Shown: piece by piece, positions 44,939-57,793 of the stretch
How positions within the stretch are numbered: the stretch's first letter is position 1
Layout of the letters: each line of letters opens with the position of its first letter
From: Dolomedes plantarius
Taxonomy: Eukaryota; Arthropoda; Arachnida; Araneae; Dolomedidae
DNA: 64,000 nucleotides
Reading direction: 5' to 3'
NCBI GenBank assembly: GCA_907164885.2
Contig: OU015493.1
Location: forward strand, 47,704,723-47,768,722
Translations under genes and position numbers: made by a program
The notes under the pieces: generated by a model
The model's database searches: none
What the model saw: the letters and a program-made list of their open reading frames with translations, nothing else
Told to the model about the DNA's origin: nothing

Positions 44939-45914
44939 ATTATTTAAAATCTTTTCCCATTCCCCAATGCGAGGAAAATTATGCAAGTAGAAACATTAAT
45001 TTAACTGCTGTAAAAAAATGAAAAAAAACAACCAGAATGCTTAAAATTTTGAATTTAAACTTTTTTTTATATCATAAAATAAATTAAATAATTTATAAAT
45101 TTTATCATACTGACCAAAATGTTAGGATAAACATGGACAAAATCCGAGGTGGGAAAAGTACATACTACTGGGTGTCTCTAAATATCCACCGCCTCTACGA
45201 AACTATTCAGAATTCTGATATGTCAGCTACATAACAAGCTTTATGTCACAATCCCGCTATGCGTTTATATCCCAAATTATTTAAAATCTTTTCCCATTCC
45301 CAAATGCGAGGAAAATTCTGCAAATAGAAACATTAATTTAACTGCTGTTAAATAATTTTAAAAAAACAACCAGAATGCTTAAAATTTTGAATTAAACCTT
45401 TTTTATATCGTAAAATTAATTAAATAATATATAAATTTTATCATACTGACCAAAATGTTAGGATAAACATGGACAAAATCCAACGTGGGAAAGGTACATA
45501 CTACTGGGTGTCTCTAAATATCCACTGCCACTACGAAACTATTCAGAATTCTGATATGTCAGCTACATAACAAGCTTTATGTCTCAATCCCGCTATGCAC
45601 TTATATCCCAAATTATTTAAAATCTTTTCCCATTCCCAAATGCGAGAAAAATTCTGCAAATAGAAACATTAATTTAACTGCTGGAAATTTTGAATTTAAA
45701 CTTTTTTTTATCGTAAAATTAATTAAATAATTTATAAATTTTATCATACTGACCAAAATGTTAGGATAAACATGGACAAAATCCGAGGTGGGAAAGGTAC
45801 ATACTACTGGGTGTCTCTAAATATCCACCGCCTCTACGAAACTCTTCAGAATTCGGATATGTGAGCTACATAACAAGCTTTATGTCTCAATCCCACTATG
45901 CGCTTATATCCCGA
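44939..45914. repeat. 336-bp satellite-like tandem repeat, three copies
   Basis: Units start at 44939, 45276 and 45612 (337 and 336 bases apart), each beginning ATTATTTAAAATCTTTTCCC and including ACTGACCAAAATGTTAGGAT, ACATACTACTGGGTGTCTCT and ACATAACAAGCTTTATGTC. Unit 3 lacks about 35 bases after AACTGCTG. Identity between units is above 90 percent by eye, and the array ends at CTTATATCCC. No reading frame is conserved. Confidence 0.93.
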
Positions 45915-46279
45915 ATAAAATAAAAATCATATAAGAGAGAGTGACAGAATGCATCTTCGAATGCATCTCTTGAATACTGAATAAGCCGAAAACTCGGACA
46001 AGACGGGTTGAGGCATTTATTTTGAAGGGGAATGTTGAGAATTTCATGCTTTCCTCTGACGCGAGATTGACATCAACATATCTCTGTTCTGGACTTCGAG
46101 GTTTTACATTCCTCTTAGAGGAAATCTCAAAAGTCATAAAACATCTTAGAGTTTTATGTCCTCTTCGTAGCTTCGATTCTTCTATTCATTCGAATAGATG
46201 CTCGGCGAGGTAGGCGTTTATAATGCGAAATTTAGTACTATTCCGGGATATTTATAAGTTTTGCTAAAAAATTTCCAGT

Positions 46280-46280
<1 letters not shown>

Positions 46281-46323
<43 letters not shown>
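46281..46323. repeat. (AT)n microsatellite
   Basis: About 21 AT units. Confidence 0.95.
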
Positions 46324-46327
<4 letters not shown>

Positions 46328-46638
46328 TGTAACTTCACTAATCGGCCACCCCTCAAAGCAGCCACTTTTTTTCGGAACCATAACTGGCTAACATAGAGAA
46401 GCTTTACTATATATGTATACATACATGTTATGCCAAAAAATATTCCCTAACGTTATAAAACTAAACTTAATTTCAACGGTTAATTTATCATTTTTCTAAC
46501 CCCTGCTAAACTTTCAGTAATTTTTATACTTACCGTCAAGTGCGCTCCGGTAGAAAATGGCCAGCTAGTAGTTTTTTGACTTCTGCATTATACCCATTAG
46601 GAACCGAGAACAGTACAGTTTCTTAATTAGTGTGTGTG

Positions 46639-46650
46639 TGGGGGGGGGGG
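46639..46650. repeat. G homopolymer after GT repeat
   Basis: GTGTGTGTG followed by about 12 G. Confidence 0.75.
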
Positions 46651-46734
46651 TAAGGTCCCTGGGGCTGACTACTGTTTTACCCCAGTCCGATGCACATATG
46701 AATATAAGGAAATAAAGATATGAATCACACAATC

Positions 46735-46940
46735 GTAGAAGAAATTTTTATTAAAAAACCATGACACCGGCAATGAACGGCAGGTTCCCTTACTAGACGG
46801 GTAGGGGAGCATTTTGCAGGAGGAAGGTTGACGAGTTCCCCAGAGCACAACGAAGTCTTACGCGGGAATCGAACCTGCGCCCCCGGCGTGGCAGGCTGAT
46901 GTATTAACCACTTAGCCACTTGACAACGCAAAATTAATAA
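46735..46940 (-). repeat. tRNA-derived SINE, family 3
   Basis: The minus strand reads GTGGCTAAGTGGTTAATAC (A-box), CAGCCTGCCACGCC (anticodon arm region) and GCAGGTTCGATTCCCGCG (B-box), then a GC-rich body and a T/A-rich tail. Both internal pol III promoter boxes are intact, so it may still be transcribed. It is not a tRNA gene: the acceptor stem ends do not pair. Confidence 0.75.
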
Positions 46941-47709
46941 AAATCCTGACCGCAAGAAAGGTTAATTCCAGAATATCCGTCTTACGAGACGTATAATTAA
47001 TTAATTTCCTGTCTGAATTTAAACTTCAGATTGCCCGGGGATTCCTCTCCGATAAGACGTCATATCTCTCGCAGAATGTCTAAATGCAAACAGGTCTTGA
47101 GAGTCCCTTGTGGAGGACTCAAGTTGCTCTGTCATAGAATGGCGTAATAAAGATGTGTTAAATATACGATTTGTGTTTTGATGACCATTTTATATTGTTT
47201 GAAGATTGGCATTATTTTATAGGGGATTCGACGAAAATTAGTGCAAACCCAAAAGAAATAGTTTTAAAAAAATAGCAATTGAAATTACACCCTTTAAAAA
47301 ATGTATAATTTAAAAGCCTTTATTCTGATTCAACGAAACCTTTTTTGTTCTTATTCTTCTTGTTTCAGGAGCACAGTATTCATGAAAATATTGTGGTTTT
47401 GTGCTGTTCGTGCTATCGTTTAAAATATATATGGTATCCATATTTACAACACTGAAGTCATTTGAACGCATCCTGATTATATATTTTAAATGTATAATCA
47501 CAAGTATTGCTCAAAAGGCAGAATTAGGTAAAATAATTTAATATACGAGACCATTTTAATGAAGTTAAGTACTATATATCATAGTATTTATTCGTATAAT
47601 ATTCTTCAAAATAACTGGACTGTGTTGTCATGTTAATTAGTATGTTACCCGTAAATTAAGCACCTTTTAACATTTATTGAAATTTTTAAACCGCCACAGT
47701 CGTTGTAAA

Positions 47710-47830
47710 CAATTTCAATATTGTATTTATGCTATATTGTATTTATGATAATATTGTATTTATGACAATATTTATAAATACAATTTATTATTGTATTTAT
47801 TAATATTGTAATTTTAATATTGTATTGGGT
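47710..47830. repeat. Short irregular repeats of ATTGTATTTATG
   Basis: ATATTGTATTTATG occurs about four times with variations, including inverted ATAAATACAAT. The stretch is partly palindromic. Confidence 0.7.
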
Positions 47831-47864
47831 AAAGGGAAAAAATGTAAGCTTTAAAATCAATTCT

Positions 47865-48040
47865 GGGGCCATGGCTGAATATCAAGGGCGTTAATAATCT
47901 AATGTGTACCTGATTCTGTGGGTTTGAATCGCACTATTGGCATGGATGTTTGCAGCCGTTCGGAATCGGCTTTAAGTAGTAAGTCCCGGTCAATTACCTG
48001 TAGTGTAGCATAAAATGAATCTAGCTCTCTTAACTAATCA
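47865..48040 (+). repeat. tRNA-derived SINE family 1, nearly full length
   Basis: GGGGCCATGGCTGAATATCAAGG (A-box side), GTGGGTTTGAATCGCACT (B-box), then GGCATGGATGTTTGCAGCCG, TTCGGAATCGGCTTTAAG and TAAGTCCCGGTC. Collinear with the copy at 48268, 400 bases downstream. Confidence 0.75.
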
Positions 48041-48232
48041 ACTAACCAAATCGATTCTGTAATCTTTATAAATCAGATCCTAAGTTTGATCTTTTGTAAT
48101 GTACAAAGAAACTACAGACTTTTCCCACATGTTATACTTTTTATATATAAAGCCACTGCATAATTTCCAGTAAGACTTATTTTTAAATTTTTAATGCGGT
48201 TACATGCGATCATTTTACACTAGTACACCTTG

Positions 48233-48258
48233 ATTATTATTATTATTATTATTATTAT
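48233..48258. repeat. (ATT)n microsatellite
   Basis: About nine ATT units a few bases before a SINE. Confidence 0.9.
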
Positions 48259-48267
48259 GTCTAATGT

Positions 48268-48450
48268 GGGGTAGGTCGGACGATGGCCGAATAGCTAGGG
48301 CGTTGGCCTTCGGTACCGGAGTCTGTGGGAACGAGTCCCACTGTTGGCATGCATGTTTGCAGCCTATCGGAATCGGCTTTAAGCTGTAAGTCCTGGTCTA
48401 ATTAACCCTCGTCTAGCAAAAAAAAAAGACCGTAGCGCTACAAACCAAAC
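48268..48450 (+). repeat. tRNA-derived SINE family 1, best copy
   Basis: GGACGATGGCCGAATAGCTAGGG is the A-box side; CGGTACCGGAGTC and GGAACGAGTCCCAC are the B-box side. The body has GGCATGCATGTTTGCAGCC, ATCGGAATCGGCTTTAAGC, TAAGTCCTGGTC and TAATTAACCCTCG, an A run, and ACCGTAGCGCTACAAACCAA as the tail. This is the most complete of five family members in the window. Confidence 0.8.
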
Positions 48451-48489
48451 TTAATACGGTGGCATTTCGTCGAGAGACATTCGAGTTTT

Positions 48490-48665
48490 GTTAATCACCG
48501 GAGGTTTTGCTGGCTACTTTAATATGGAAGCACCATTTAGGTCAGCCAGCATTGATCCCTATGAGGGGGACGGCACGGAAACGACCAGGCCTTATTCGCG
48601 ATTTGTACCCGAGCCCGCTGCGTGAAAGCTCACGACGCTAACCACTATACAGCGTGGGCGGCACC
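48490..48665 (-). repeat. SINE family 2 copy with tRNA-like head
   Basis: The minus strand starts GGTGCCGCCCACGCTGTATA, then TAGTGGTTAGCGTC (A-box) and GCGGGCTCGGGTACAAATC (degenerate B-box), and the body contains CCTCATAGGGATCAATGCTG, shared with 34893-35060. Confidence 0.65.
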
Positions 48666-49289
48666 TTGATATTATTGATTATCCTATCACACCGCAGTCA
48701 AGGAACATTTAATTTATTCCTACGCTATAAAGACGAACACCTTAACGATCTTAACGGAAGATTGTGCATTAACTTTAAGGACCATAAAATAAAATAATTC
48801 GAATACATTATGCAGAGAACCTATTAATTGCTATTCTAAATGCCCTGAACGTTATTATATGTCTTGGTCAACCACAAAGCCTCGAGGCAAGACGCAATAT
48901 TACGTCTCGCCCAAGCAAACAGTGGGATGGCCGTAGAAAGCATATCTGAGAGATTATGGAGGCCGTAATCGCTCCATATAATTCCCTGGTTTTAGGGCTA
49001 GGTTGAGTTTCTGATTAATTTTGTAGGCGGAGGGGAATTTCATTTCGAAGTTTCTGGCCGTATTTCAAGTTCAAGTAAGTTTCCCCCACTGTTTACTGGC
49101 TGCCATTTCCTTCTCCCACGTTTTGTCACTTGATTTTGTTAAAATGTGAAACAATATTTTTGAAGAGAGGGTCGTTTAAACTATGGTTTTTACACACACA
49201 CAAACAAATATATATATATATATATACATATATACATCTCTCGTCATTTCCACCATAAACAAACAGTATGACTACTGCTCTCTCCCAAA

Positions 49290-49298
49290 TATATATAC

Positions 49299-49373
<75 letters not shown>
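49290..49373. repeat. (AT)n and (CATA)n microsatellite
   Basis: ATACATAC units followed by about 30 AT units, ending at the TA that flanks the Tc1 element. Shorter AT tracts lie at 49205-49226. Confidence 0.95.
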
Positions 49374-49376
<3 letters not shown>

Positions 49377-50335
49377 TCCAGTCACATTAATGTGACCACC
49401 TGTCAAAATCCAGAATAAGCACCTTTCGCAGAGCGGAAAGCTGCGAGACGTGCAGGAAGAGAGTCAATTAGGTTCCTACAGGTGTTCACTGGGATGTTGA
49501 GCCATGCCGACTCCAGTGCCGTGGCCAGCTGCACTAGGTTACGCGGGTGAGGATCCGTGGTGCGAACAACCCGATAGAGGTGGTCCCACAGATTCTCGAT
49601 TGGGTTCAAATCCGGGGAATTTGCTGGCCAAGGGAGTACTGTAAACTAATCCTCGTTCTCTTCGAACCACGCACGTACACTGCGAGCTTTATGACACGTC
49701 GCATTGTCCTGCTGGTAGATGCCATCATCCCGAGGAAAAGAAATTCGCATGTAGGGGTGAACATGGTCCTAAAGGATAAATGCATACTTGTGTTGATCCA
49801 TCGTGCCTTCCACAATGATAAGTAAACCCAGAGAATACCACGAAAACATTCCCCTGACCATAATGCTCCCTCCTCCAGCTTCGATCCTTCCAGCAATTGC
49901 TGCAGGTTGTTTGCTTTCAGACGTGTTACTCCGTATACGCCAACGTGCATCTATCTGATGGAGCATAAAACGTGATTCATCGGAAAAAGCCACCTGTCTC
50001 CACTGAAGTCCAGTTGCGGTACTGGCGTGCAAATTCCAGCCTTCGTCGCCGATGAACAGCAGTCAGCGTAGGTGCATTAACCAGGCGTCTGCTGAGGAGG
50101 CCCATACGCAGCAACGTTCGCTGAACCGTCGTTGTGGAGACACTGTTGATAGCCCCTTGGTTCATCTGGGCGGTCAGTTGCTCAACGGATGCACGTCTAT
50201 TCGCCCGAACGTATCTCCGACGCCGTCGTTCACCTCTGCCATGTATGGCCCGTGGTGCAACACATCTGCCACGTCGCTGATTTTGGATAGTGCCCTTTTG
50301 ACATTCACGGTACATTTTAATATCAATCATAGATT
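49374..50335 (-). mobile_element. Tc1-type element (DD36E-like), 5'-truncated
   Basis: The left end, CAGTCCAGTCACATTAATG, follows TA and includes a perfect 16-bp palindrome (49381-49396). No inverted partner exists on the right; the transposase frame begins mid-domain at about 50335, where it joins an unrelated transposase tail. The truncated element therefore cannot be mobilised by its own ends. Confidence 0.8.
49403..50335 (-). pseudogene. Tc1-type transposase, broken
   Basis: On the minus strand, in order: QNQRRGRCVAPRAI and ANRRASVEQLTAQM (second helix-turn-helix), TTTVQRTLLRMGLLSRR, WTSVE then a frameshift, FSDESRFML (first Asp), GGSIMVRGMFSW, IYQQDNATCHKAR (second Asp), a stop, and NSPDLNPIENLW (Glu). 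By my count 36 residues separate second Asp and Glu. The C-terminus LIDSLPARLAAF is complete. Lesions: a frameshift near 49980, one near 49765, and a stop at about 49642. The first helix-turn-helix is missing. Confidence 0.85.
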
Positions 50336-50339
50336 TCAA

Positions 50340-50520
50340 TCATAGTATCATAGATTTCGATGAGTGCACTTTTCATAGCACGACAAACGTCTGAATGGCA
50401 ATCCAGTTCTCTCCAAGTATTTCGTAGCTTCTGAGGAGTTCTAACACTAATTGCTTGAATGATACGTTTCTTACACTCATTCACAGTTTCAATTTTTTGT
50501 TATACACAACGGATTTAATG
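50340..50520 (-). pseudogene. C-terminus of another mariner/Tc1 transposase
   Basis: The minus strand reads VNECKKRIIQAISVRTPQKL, NTWRELDCHSDVCRAM and SALIEIYD then stop. The pattern TPxxLxxxWxExxxRxDxCRAxxGxHIEVY is the usual tail of a common arthropod mariner-type transposase. Everything upstream of the tail is absent or unrecognisable. It sits between two other Tc1 elements. Confidence 0.6.
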
Positions 50521-50595
50521 AATCCTCAAGCAAAAAAGTCTAATAACTCCTGATATGCCTGATTTCCCACATTGACAGTAACATATGTTTATATT

Positions 50596-51998
50596 CACTG
50601 CTGGCCACCCAAATTGCAACACAAAGAAAGACAAGAGGTATCACAACAAAATTTATTTTGTAGATAACATGTTGACCAAGTATCAAATGATTAAATTTAT
50701 AGACTTCTGTGAAGTGTGGTTCCTGCCAAAATCAGTAGCCAGAGTAGCCGCCATTGTTGGAGATCACCGCTGCCACACGCCTCGGCATTGATTCAAAGAG
50801 ACTTTGGATGAGTTCTTGGGGTACAGCAGACCAAGCAGCTTCCACACGTTGCCAAAGTTGATCTGCTGTGGCAGCTGGGGATGGAATCTGGGTCAATCGT
50901 AGAGCAACCATGGACCATACTATCGGCGAAAGATCCGGAGAGCGAGGCGGCCAGGGAAGCAATTCAATCTGGCGATTGACGAAGAACCGTTGGGCAATGC
51001 GTGCCACGTGTGGTCGCGCATTATCCTGTTGAAATATGGCTGTGGGCAAGCCCTGAAGGTAAGGAAGGACAACTGTCTCCAACACCTCGGAGATGTAGCG
51101 CTGGCTGTCTAAAGTACCTGCAATGCGTACTAGAGGTGTGCGAGAGTGATATCCAATACCGCCCCATACCATAATACCCGGTGCAGGACCAGTGTGGCCC
51201 TGCATAACGCAGTTGTTCAGCATCCTCTCTTCACGGTGTCTCCAGACTCGAATGCGACCATCGTGGTGTTGCAGACAGAAGCGTGACTCGTCAGTAAAGA
51301 CAATTTCATTCCATTCTGCCGTCCAAATCCTTCTGTCATCGCACCATTGGCGGCGGAGACATCTGTGGTTCTGCGTCAAGGGTAGACAAAGCAATGGACG
51401 TCTTGCGGACAGACCACTCTGCTGTAAACGGCGTCGAATGGTACGCGCAGACACTGGATGATGCGTTACAGACTGCATGTGCTGTGCTATGGTTCGTGAT
51501 GTGACTGAGCGATCCGTCACTGCCATGCGCACAATTTGCCTGTCATGACGTGAAGTGGTGCGCTGAGGTGGATGCGATCGAACACGCCGGTCCGTCGTAC
51601 CCTCCTGCATCCAACGATCACATATCCGCATTACAGTTGTTTGGTTTCGTCCAACACGACTACCGATTTCCCTGAAAGATAATCCACAATCTCGGTAGGC
51701 CACTATCCTTCCTCTGTCGAACTCGGATACTTGATCAGAAGATGATCGCTGTTTTCGACGAGGCATAATTGATCGTTTTTTTTAAAAAACCACAAGAAAA
51801 ACACAATTGTCGAACTTGAAATCGTCGAAATCTCCAAGCCTTAAATAGCGCTTTGAAGTGGCGCCACAGGCGCGAGTGACGTGCGTCTGCGCTGAAATTC
51901 TAATCATTTGCATATCTCACCTCCGCTAATGCATGTTATAAATTTCATGGTATTTGCATATTTCCTTCAGGGTGTTGCATTTACAGTGGCCAGCAGTG
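50596..51998 (-). mobile_element. Tc1-type DD34E element, copy 2, full length
   Basis: The ends CACTGCTGGCCAC and GTGGCCAGCAGTG are intact; TA follows on the right (51999-52000), while the left flank is TT, a mutated TA. About 1.40 kb. Same family as 9893-11313. The transposase frame is fully open but lacks the catalytic Glu. Confidence 0.92.
50732..51766 (-). CDS. Tc1-type transposase, open frame but catalytic Glu deleted
   Basis: A 344-residue frame, normal length for the family. The start is the Met of MPRRKQRSSSDQ; no upstream Met exists in frame. Residues about 10-120 hold the paired-like DNA-binding region (EFDRGRIVAYRDCG, QTTVMRICDRW, RTIRRRLQQSG). First Asp is in FTDESRF (about residue 173), second in QQDNARPH (about 251). 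The third motif reads SPDLSPIVWSM, whereas copy 1 at 10049 reads SPDLSPIESMW: a 6-base in-frame loss at about 50917 has removed the Glu of the DD34E triad. Otherwise the frame is uninterrupted. It may still bind element ends in the nucleus but should not cut (inference). Confidence 0.92.
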   Translation of the reverse strand: MPRRKQRSSSDQVSEFDRGRIVAYRDCGLSFREIGSRVGRNQTTVMRICDRWMQEGTTDRRVRSHPPQRTTSRHDRQIVRMAVTDRSVTSRTIAQHMQSVTHHPVSARTIRRRLQQSGLSARRPLLCLPLTQNHRCLRRQWCDDRRIWTAEWNEIVFTDESRFCLQHHDGRIRVWRHREERMLNNCVMQGHTGPAPGIMVWGGIGYHSRTPLVRIAGTLDSQRYISEVLETVVLPYLQGLPTAIFQQDNARPHVARIAQRFFVNRQIELLPWPPRSPDLSPIVWSMVALRLTQIPSPAATADQLWQRVEAAWSAVPQELIQSLFESMPRRVAAVISNNGGYSGY

Positions 51999-52004
51999 TA
52001 TATA

Positions 52005-52380
52005 CACTCTGTCACAAAATATGTGCACCCAGAAGAAATCGAGCTACTATAACGAAACTTGGCAGGATTGTAGTCTGGTAAAAGATATGCAAATGATTGA
52101 AATTTGGACGCCAATGAGACAAGGGTAAGCTCGCTATACGCATCTGAGATGCGCAACTGTGAGAGTTTAAAAGCATGATTGCTCGTGCCATAGAGTTATT
52201 CAAATAAATCTGTCTACTTGGATGGACGGTATTGTGACTAGAGACGGCCCTGAGACGTAACCGACGACAGTACGAACAATTGTTGGACTTTGAGAGGGGG
52301 CGTGTACTAGGCCTCAGAGAAGCAGGTTGGTGGAACAGGCGTATCGGCCGCCATTTGTTGGACAGATCAAGCTCTCAGGG
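52005..52380 (+). mobile_element. Tc1-type element, 5' end only
   Basis: It begins CACTCTGTCACAAAATATG after TA, four bases past the TA that follows the preceding Tc1 element. The plus-strand frame from about 52260 reads RRQYEQLLDFERGRVLGLRE and GWWNRRIGRHLL, the N-terminal helix-turn-helix of a third Tc1 family. It is cut at about 52378, where the 49-bp minisatellite starts. Confidence 0.75.
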
Positions 52381-53012
52381 ATATATTCGGAGGCAATCTG
52401 AATTAGAGAATAATCTCACGGTTTGTGAAAGATAGTCTGAGGCAATCCAAATGAGAGAGTAATCTCTCGGTTTGGGAAAGATAGTCTGGGGGTAATACGA
52501 ATGAGAGAGTATTATCTCTGTTATTAAGTATATTCGGAGACAATCCGAATGAGAGTGTAATCTCACGTTTTGTGAAAGATTGTCTGAGGCAATCCGAATG
52601 AGAGAGTATTCTCTCGGTTATTGAAGTATATTCGGAGGCAATCCAAATGAGAGTGTAATCTCTCGGTTATTGAAGAATATTCAGAGACAATCCTAATGAG
52701 AATGTAATCTCTCGTTTTCAAAAAGATAGTCTGAGGCAATCCGAATGATAGAGTAATATCTCGGTTATTGAAGTATATTGAGGTAATACGAATGAGAGTG
52801 TAATCTCTCGTTTATTGAAGTATATTCGGAGGCAATCCGAATGAGTGTGATCACTCGGTTTCTGAAAGGTAGTCTGAGGCAATCCGACTGAGAGAGTAAT
52901 CTGTCGGTTATTGAAGTATATTTGGTGGCAATCCAAATGAGAGTGTAATCTCTCGGTTTTTGAAATGTAGTCGGAGGCAGTCCGAACGAAGGTGTAATCT
53001 TTCTGTTTACTA
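52380..53012. repeat. 49-bp minisatellite, about 13 units, alternating types
   Basis: The motif GGCAATCCGAATGAGAG and its variants occur at 52392, 52441, 52491, 52539, 52588, 52637, 52686, 52735, 52782, 52831, 52878, 52927 and 52976, i.e. 47-50 bases apart. The linker after TAATCTCTCGGTT is of two kinds, ATTGAAGTATATTCGGA and TGTGAAAGATAGTCTGA, which alternate along much of the array, giving a higher-order unit of about 98 bases. Short frames across it on either strand are by-products. Confidence 0.93.

Positions 53013-55775
<2,763 letters not shown>

Positions 55776-55820
<45 letters not shown>
55776..55820. repeat. (AT)n microsatellite
   Basis: About 22 AT units. Confidence 0.95.
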
Positions 55821-55825
<5 letters not shown>

Positions 55826-56403
55826 GAGGCATAGACATGAAAAGGTTGAGAACCCGTTGTTTAGGACATTAAATTTAAAGATATTTAACAACAAAATATT
55901 GAAAAGTTGTTCGGTGAAAAAACCTTTCTTAGAATTTTCAAAGCACACGATGTTTTTTTATATCAGATAAAATTACTGAAAATTTAAATATATGCATCAG
56001 CAGTTCTAGTAAAAACACTATCCCAATCACGGTAACCCTGTTTTAAAACAGCTGAGTTAGACTTTGAAAATTATTTTGGGTTTAAATGGAGTTTAAAAGC
56101 ACATAAATAGTTTAGTAAGAAGTGCATATGCTAGTGGACTTGATCAGACTTGCTGACTGTAGCATAGTCTAAAATAAATATAGCAAAATTATTCACTTCT
56201 TTGTAATCATTATAAAGAATTCTAAATTTCTTAAAACTTTCATGGTATCGACCATGTTGGATCTGCCCACCAGCGATGAAACAATGGGGTCTTCAAGGAT
56301 GCAACTTCGCGGTCATTGGATGGACTATTTTATTACTGTATTTTATTCTTTTAACTGTCAAAAAGACGGAGAAATTTTACCTTTTTAAGTACGCGTGGAT
56401 GTA

Positions 56404-57623
56404 CACTGAAGTGCCACTGAATTAGGTATACCTACCTAGTAACGAGTTGGGCCTCCTCTGGCCTTGATAACGGCTGCCACACGACGAGGCATAGATTCAA
56501 CAAGTTTCTGGAAACGTTCCACGGGAATGGCTTGCCAAATATTGGCTAAAGCTGTCCATAATTCAGTTACGTTCTTTGGTGCTGTGTGATGGCCTTTCAC
56601 GCCTTGTTCCAAAACATCCCAAAGATGCTCAATAGGATTTAAGTCTGGGCTTCTAGGTGGCCAATTCATGACAGAGACGTCAGAGGAATGCTCATCCAAC
56701 CAGCCAGTAGCCAACCGGGACTTGTGAGAGGTACAGTTGTCTTGCTGGAAAACTCCATTACCGTGCGGATAACAGAACAGCATAAACGGATGGAGGTGAT
56801 CACCCAGCAAACTCTACGTACCGAATTGCATTGAGGGAGGTTGGTACACGCACCAAAGATCCCAAACTGTGCCACGAAAAAACACCCCAGACCATGATTG
56901 AGCTACCATGCCCTTGTACAGTTCCAGCCAGGCATGCAGGATCCATGGCTTCATGAGCCTGACGCCATATTCTCAGCCTCCCGTCGGCGTTAAGTAGTCG
57001 GAATCGAGACTCATCACTCCATGCTACTCGTTTCCAGTCCTCTACACTCCAGTCTCTGTGCCCTCTTGCCCAGGCAAGACGTGCAGCCCGATGGCGAGTA
57101 TAGAGCAATGGTACTCTCGTAGGTCGACGGCTCCCGAAACCCATACGGTGAAGCGAGCGTTGCACAGTCCGTTTACTGACTGTACGACTGGGACCGTCAT
57201 TAAACTGTGTGGTAATTTGAGCTAATGTTTGGCTTCGCTGGCTACGTACAATACGCCTGAGCCATCTCTCACCACGCACTGTCAAGGCTAATTGTCCTTT
57301 GCACTTTGCCCGATCGCTAGTTTTTTTCCACCATCTATGTATTCTTGGTATACTCTTGACACTGTCGACCTTGAAAATCCTAGCTGTCTGACGATTTCGG
57401 AAATTGAATGGCCCATGCGTCGCGCACCTACGATTTGTCCGCGATCGAAGACGTCTAAATCAGGCAGTTTACCCATACTGGAAATTCCAACAACTAATTC
57501 AGAACAACCACAGTACGCGCTATATATGCAGTTACCACAGCGCCCTCACTTGCGCATACATGATGTGCAGCGCTACAGAATTTGCATAGGCTTTGCTATC
57601 CCTAATTCAGTGGCACTTCAGTG
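56404..57623 (-). mobile_element. Tc1-type element inside the 5' LTR
   Basis: The ends CACTGAAGTGCCACTGAATT and AATTCAGTGGCACTTCAGTG are perfect inverted copies, flanked by TA on both sides (56402-56403, 57624-57625). The 3' LTR has a single TA at the corresponding place (GTATGTATTACTTG), proving the insertion is secondary. 1220 bp. Confidence 0.96.
56436..57476 (-). pseudogene. Tc1-type transposase with two 1-base frameshifts (DD36E-like)
   Basis: The start MGKLPDLDVFDRGQIVGARR leads into the helix-turn-helix ISEIVRQLGFSRSTVSRVYQ. Then come QRSLHRMGFGSRRPT, WSDESRFRL (first Asp), SSIMVWGVFSW, VFQQDNCTSHKSR (second Asp) and SPDLNPIEHLW (Glu), ending KARGGPTRY. All three catalytic residues are present; I count 36 residues between second Asp and Glu. 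Two frameshifts break it: one at an A/T run near 57317-57325 and a one-base gain near 56812. No in-frame stop exists otherwise, so it is recently dead. Confidence 0.9.
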
Positions 57624-57793
57624 TATTACTTGCATGCCTGTAGTTAGTCGTGATGTGCTCGTGTAACGTGATGTCGATTATTAAAAGCTTTTAAATAGAA
57701 TAATCCCAGGTGTGATTATTACTTGTTACCTGCAGTAGTGAGCCTGTGACTCCTACATAGTTTTGGCGTCCGCGACTTTTTTTTACGTAAACG

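Larger units (their letters stand above)
56255..57757 (+). repeat. 5' LTR of the BEL/Pao element, split by Tc1
   Basis: The LTR parts are 56255-56403 and 57626-57757 (about 281 bp in total). It begins TGTTGGATCTGCCCACCAGC and ends GTGACTCCTACA. It matches the 3' LTR closely, apart from about nine bases missing after CAGCGAT and scattered substitutions. A TTTTGGCGTCCGCGAC stretch just after the end is the likely primer-binding region. Confidence 0.93.

Noticed and set aside
46735..46955. Candidate tRNA gene on the minus strand
   Set aside because: A- and B-boxes are good, but the acceptor stem does not close and the sequence continues into a repeat body; called a SINE.
52375..52936. Short minus-strand frames rich in His, Ser and Asp
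   Set aside because: They lie entirely in the 49-bp minisatellite and repeat with its period; they are by-products of the repeat, not a gene.
52380..53012. Regular repeats spaced about 49 bases, CRISPR-like at first sight
   Set aside because: There are no unique spacers: the whole unit repeats with point changes, and the surroundings are eukaryotic transposons.
57292..57666. 124-codon plus-strand frame at the Tc1 end
   Set aside because: Antisense to the transposase N-terminus and its inverted repeat; no independent motif.
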